A stretch of DNA of 64,000 nt from Spongilla lacustris. Lineage: Eukaryota; Porifera; Demospongiae; Spongillida; Spongillidae. The stretch lies in NCBI GenBank assembly GCA_949361645.1, contig OX442432.1:62001-126000 (forward strand), written 5' to 3'. A program made the translations under genes and the position numbers. The notes under the pieces were generated by a model. That model was given only the letters and a program-made list of their open reading frames with translations. It ran no database searches and was not told the DNA's origin. Positions 59,386 through 64,000 of this stretch are shown here, piece after piece. Each line of letters begins with the position of its first letter. The stretch's first letter is position 1.

Positions 59386-61064
59386 ATGGCGTATTCTTGG
59401 TATTTTACTCGTGAAGACATCGAAATTAAATCCCCATCAAGAGAGCACGGTATATCACCACAAATAGAGGCCAAGTATCGCAGGGATGGAGCAAGATTTA
59501 TCATCAACGCCAGTAACACCCTTGGCTTGTATCCTTTCAGGCTTTGTGAGAACTTGCGATCTGTATATGTACATGCTTTGTGTGTGTGTTCGTGTGTAAG
59601 TGTGTTGTGTGCATGTGTAAGTATGTGCTGTGTGTGGGTCTATGTACATTATCTGCAACGTCCGTAACAAACTTTTTAGACACTACGATACGACGGCAAC
59701 AGGTGTAACCTTCTATCATCGATTTTTTATGATCCAGAGTTTCAAGACCTTTGACCGTTGGGTAGTGGCGTCAGCGTGTCTGCTGCTCGCAGGCAAAGTG
59801 GAAGAAACTCCAAAGAAATGTAAAGACATACTGAAAGTAGCAAAGGCCCAGTTGTCAGAGCATCAGTGGGTTAAGTTTGGTGTTGACCCAAAGGTAGGTT
59901 GCTGGGTGTGGTTGGGGATCACATGACCTTCTGCCCTCAGGAGGAGTTGCTTACACATGAAAGGATTCTTCTGCAAACTATTAAGTTTGATCTCCAAGTA
60001 CAACATCCCTACGCCTACCTCCTCAAGTTTGCTAAAGCTCTGAAAGGTACTCTGCCATGTGGCCAGCCAGGTGACACATGTAGCATCCCCCAGGTGACAA
60101 ATCCAAGATTGAGAAGCTTGTACAGATGGCATGGAACTTTGTCAATGACAGGTACTCCAAATAAAGACCTCTTCATCTTTCCATGAATTCCTCTCTTCAT
60201 CACAACTATCTCTCTTGCTACCATATTCCCCTCCCCCAGCCTTTGTACAACACTGTGCCTGCAGTGGGAGCCTCAGTGTATTGCTGTAGCTTTCCTGTAC
60301 CTAGGAGGAAAACTGACTAAGTATGATCTTCAGGGAGCCACTGCATCACACTCCAAGTCCTGGTGGAGAAATTTCGTGGATACTGTCGACTCCCATGATC
60401 TGGAGTCAATTTGTCATCAAGTGCTGGACATGTACTCTGAGAAGTCAGCTGAGGTGAGGATATGTCCAGTGTGTGAGGGGTGCATGTCCACTATCTGAAC
60501 CAAAACAGGGATCACAAGATGAGGCTGCAGCTCAGGACACTCCATGTGGTAATGTAGTGTGCCTGATTATGTCTGCACTGAGTGTGCTCCCTACCTGTAC
60601 CTGCAGCCATTACCTCCACCTCCAAACCACTTATGGTTCAGCAGACTGGTGCCTCTGGAGTGGCCCTTTTGCCTTCCACTTTTACGGCTGCTGCCCAGTA
60701 CCTGATCAGTACAACAGTCCCAGGAAGTGCCAACAGAATAGCAGCTGTTAGCACCCCATCTACTCCCACAGCTCAACAGCCATTGGCCTTCTCCACCCTC
60801 AATGTGTGTGTGGCAACTCCACCCATACCACAATTGTTCATCAACACCCAAGCCGCAGCTCCTGTGGTACAGCCCCTTGCCTTGCTTAGCTACCAGCCCC
60901 AGGTGATGGCCCAGTCTCCCCTAGCCCCTCAGTACAGACCCCTGGCCTCTACTCCTGTTCAGGGCATGACATATGCTCAGCTGCAACTCACTGCCACGCC
61001 CCCCAGCTCCACACTGAGGACTCCAACTGTACCCCAAACATACTCTCAAGTATGGCGTAGATAG
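59386..61064 (+). CDS. CCNK: Cyclin K
   Basis: Seven exons: 59386-59528, 59680-59893, 59941-60046, 60094-60151, 60240-60453, 60509-60548 and 60607-61064; 410 residues (human 580). The two cyclin boxes show [74 protein letters not shown] and [12 protein letters not shown], with the [10 protein letters not shown] end typical of cyclin K. It partners CDK12/CDK13 in phosphorylating the RNA polymerase II C-terminal domain. The tail is Ser/Thr/Pro/Gln-rich and shorter than the proline-rich tail of vertebrates. It ends 98 bp before the stop of the opposite PTK7-like gene. Confidence 0.94.
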
Positions 61065-61162
61065 GTGTTACATAACTGATTGATATTACATACATAACTG
61101 ATTGAGATGCTAATGATTTGTGGGCCAACATGTGCAGAGGGTGGGAGGAGGTGTGGCCAAAG

Positions 61163-63928
61163 TCACTGCCAGTTATCTATGGTAACTTTCCTAATGGCTA
61201 CACTTAGTGTTGAGAACTTTGGGCGTTCATCAAGTTTGTAGCTCCAACATGCCTGCATTATTGAATGGAAGAGGGCGGGGCACACCTTGACCAGAGATGT
61301 CAAGGTATGTCCTAGGGGCACTTGCTCAAGTACTTGCACATCAGAGAGGTCTTCATATGGTTGAGAGGCAAACGTGAACACTTCCCAGCAGAAGACTCCA
61401 AAAGACCAAATGTCACTGTGGAGGGAGAAATCGGGACCAACAGTGGAGCTAGCTGTTAGCAGCTCAGGAGCCATCCATCGAATGGGCAGGAGTTGGCTTC
61501 CATTATCAAAGTAATCCTTTTTGTACAAGTCATGACCAATGCCAAGATCAGCAATCTTCACTTTCAAGTCAGATGACACAAGGCAATTTCTTGTTGCCAA
61601 ATCACCATGAATTATTCTCTGGGAGTACAGGAAAGCCATCCCATCTGCAACCTGTGCCACTATGTTACAGAGTTCCTTCTGAGCAATGCTCTGTCCTTCC
61701 TTGGCCTCCAGCAAGAATTTCTTTAGATCCCCCTATTAGCATACAGTTGCTAGGTAACAGTCCTTGTGTTACATGTCCTTACCTTGTCCAAGTATTCATA
61801 GATGACATAATATGGTTCTGCATCTGTACACAAACCTAAAATTCCACATATATTGGAGTTTTGCAACTGCATTTGACTGGCAAAATCTAAAAGCACAGCT
61901 TTGGGCTGGAACCTTGGGACTCCTGCACTATGGGAGAGTAGAACCTTCACTGCGACCTCTGACCTCTCCAGTGGTGAAATGTTGTATGCCCACCCCAGCA
62001 CCACTGGTCCAAACTCTCCTTCTCCCATCACCTCTCTAAGCTGGAGGATGTATAGTACTAGGGTTAGCACTTATAAGTACCAAGACACACCTACCTGCAA
62101 GTTTGTTCTTGGGAAATTGGATACTTGCATATCAGGGTCAAGGTGGGCACTGGTGATGGAGATAGCTGTGCTGTTAGAGGCAGGGGTGGGGGTGGGGGTG
62201 GGGGCAGCAGGAAGAGGGGGTGGGGGTTGAGTTGCAATGGTCCCCACTCCAGCAGACTGTGTGGCCTTAGTCCTCCCACCAGTGAAGGTGGTCATCTCAT
62301 GGCCCACCACCCCACCTAGCATGCTTCCATTATCTTTACGGCCAGAGGCACGCATAGAAGCTTGACGTCTGAGAGCCCCAGCTAGCTGAGCCCTCTGTCG
62401 TACAGTGGTGGAGCGTCTGTCACGAACACGATCTCGGTAGCAGCAGCAAAACACACCAATAAAGATGGCGATTGCTATGGCTAGCATAAAGCCACTGAAG
62501 GCCAGGCCTGCACGAAGAACTATTGTATTTACCATGGAGACATCAGCTGGAGTGAGAGTGAGATGTTGTATTCATTATGGAATGCACAAGATCACAAGGT
62601 AGTGAACTAACATGGAGTGCTTGTTGTGGCGTTTGCCGTTCTAACCCTAAAAATGAACTTCTTAATGTCGAGTGTGGAGCACTCTTGTATTGCACAGTAG
62701 TAAGTGTTCTCATCCTTGGCAGTCACAGGGTTAATCAATAGAGACCCATTTGGTAGCTCCACCAATGACGAATCATTTAAATCTCCCACGGGTACCCAGC
62801 CTTGCAGCCATATTATATGCGGTGGAGGCGTTCCAGACACTATACAGTCAAACCGAACTGCAGTTCCTTCAATGGCCTCCTGTGTACTGTAGATGTATTG
62901 TATGCTTCCTGGGACTACAGACATGGGCACACATACACACACACACACACACATAATACTCTGTATAGGGGTAATATTAGATGTACTCACCAACCACTGA
63001 AACAGGCAGTGCTTGGTAGAACGACGTGAAGCCATCAGTCACATTGCATGCATACACGCCTTCATTTTCGTTGTGCAATGAAGCAACTATAAGCATCCTT
63101 CCATCTTGATCCAGGCTGACTCCGCCCACACCATCAATTAATAGCACATTATTGAGTGACCAGGTGACATTGGATCTGCCCCTCCCCCCAGCAAATGGAC
63201 ACACAAGACTCAGTGCTGTCCCATTGCACACCCAAGTAGGTTGTTGGTTGAGTGTGAGAGGCAGTAGGTAGAGATAGGAAGCCAAGCTCAGGTTAATACT
63301 GACCGATACATTAGCCTCCCACACAGCACAGATGTATGTGCCTGCATCCAGGGTACTGACATCGGAAATGTGGAGAGTACTGTTCAGTCTAGTAGTGTGT
63401 ATTGAATGTCTGCTGTCACTGGACAGTGGAGAAGATGAGCTGTTTAAAAACCATCTGTACGCAAAGCCTTGATAGAAACTTGATGTAAATGAGCAGGTGA
63501 GAGTAACAGAAGACTGAAGCTGTATCAGTGTGCTAGAGGCCAACAGCTGCAAAGAAGGTGGTGTTGCTAAGGAGGTGACAAGGAAGGAATGACAATATTA
63601 TAATATCAAGTTGCAATAACTACATGTGGCCATATACCTGTGGCAGGAAGAGTTACAGAAGTTGTAAACACTATATTGGAAATGTGTGTAGAGGTGACTG
63701 TGTAATGGCCGAGATCAGAATGAAAGTTGACTGGTTGTATCCGTACACTGCCATTGGCCAGTTGGGACATACGTCTGTCCAATTGCACAGGTATACCATC
63801 TTTGGACCAGCTAACCACAGGGGTGGAGCCACCTTTCAGCATAACATTTGTGTAGGAAAAGTTGAGCAACAGTGACCAGAGGGGGGTAAGGTATGGAGGC
63901 AAGACCTTCACCTGGAGCCTTTCCTCAC
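61163..63928 (-). CDS. PTK7-like receptor tyrosine kinase, 3' part
   Basis: Exons seen: 63928-63638, 63566-62991, 62914-62612, 62546-62095, 62040-61783 and 61732-61163; the 5' end lies beyond the window. The extracellular part has at least four immunoglobulin-like domains (Y-x-C motifs GTYICAVWE, GVYACNVT, TYYCAIQ; W in VSWSKDG, VTWSLNN). One membrane span (GFMLAIAIAIFIGVFCCC) precedes a basic juxtamembrane stretch and a Pro/Thr-rich linker. The kinase has GEGEFGPVV, the AVK lysine, GLCTDAEPYYVIYEYLDKGD, HGDLATRNCLV in place of HRDLATRN, and ADLG in place of DFG. The GLC-AEP-Y-EY-GDLK-FL pattern and Ig ectodomain point to PTK7, a Wnt/planar-polarity pseudokinase; a ROR or other sponge RTK is the alternative. 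Catalytic Lys and Asp remain, so activity is open. Confidence 0.8.
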
Positions 63929-64000
63929 CTGCAATGGGAGATGAGGTCATTGCTGTAGGCTAACCCTAAACACTTACAATCCATAAGCACTTCAGTACAG

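Overview
The window looks like a piece of a compact invertebrate nuclear genome. My best guess is a sponge. The reasons are animal-type genes (UBR7, cyclin K, RIN, ARFGAP1, a PTK7-like receptor kinase), tightly packed multi-exon genes with introns of about 45-70 nt, and many short inverted-repeat transposons. The species call is inference. No rRNA, tRNA, CRISPR array or prokaryotic operon was seen.

The window falls into two compartments. The left one (1 to about 36.3 kb) has no intact cellular gene. It holds the 5' two thirds of a decayed BEL/Pao retrotransposon on the minus strand (1-4.1 kb), a 788-bp tandem array (6.9-9.6 kb), a 287-bp hairpin-rich array (9.7-10.6 kb), a higher-order A/B satellite with ACAT microsatellites (12.05-19.07 kb), minisatellites, and a dense set of non-autonomous DNA transposons with G/C homopolymer tracts (22.1-32.5 kb). 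It also has a LINE-type C-terminal relic (33.1-33.4 kb) and a set of related palindromes (34.4-36.1 kb). One 2.6-kb insertion (29295-31912) can be defined against a paralogous empty site at 23.7 kb.

The right compartment (36.4-64 kb) carries twelve genes almost end to end: RMDN-like (-), an NPAT-like LisH protein (-), ARFGAP1 (-), a bacterial/fungal-type GH63 glucosidase (+), DNAJC17 (-), LSM1 (+), a DH-only RhoGEF (-), a RIN-type Rab5 GEF (+), POLR1C (+), UBR7 (-), cyclin K (+) and a PTK7-like receptor tyrosine kinase (-, running off the right end). I rebuilt the exons by hand from GT-AG (twice GC-AG) borders and reading phase. For RMDN, ARFGAP1, GH63, DNAJC17, LSM1, RhoGEF, POLR1C, UBR7 and CCNK the summed coding length is divisible by three.

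Several neighbours are divergent with very short gaps between start codons (DNAJC17/LSM1 50 bp, UBR7/CCNK 59 bp, RhoGEF/RIN 110 bp, ARFGAP1/GH63 173 bp), which suggests shared promoters. Convergent pairs end 50-100 bp apart. The genes are general housekeeping and signalling functions (mRNA decay, transcription elongation, Pol I/III, Arf/Rab/Rho traffic) and do not form one pathway. The most unusual gene is the GH63 glucosidase. The most unusual non-coding items are the A/B satellite, the triple-hairpin 287-bp repeat, the palindrome set at 34-36 kb and the datable transposon insertion.
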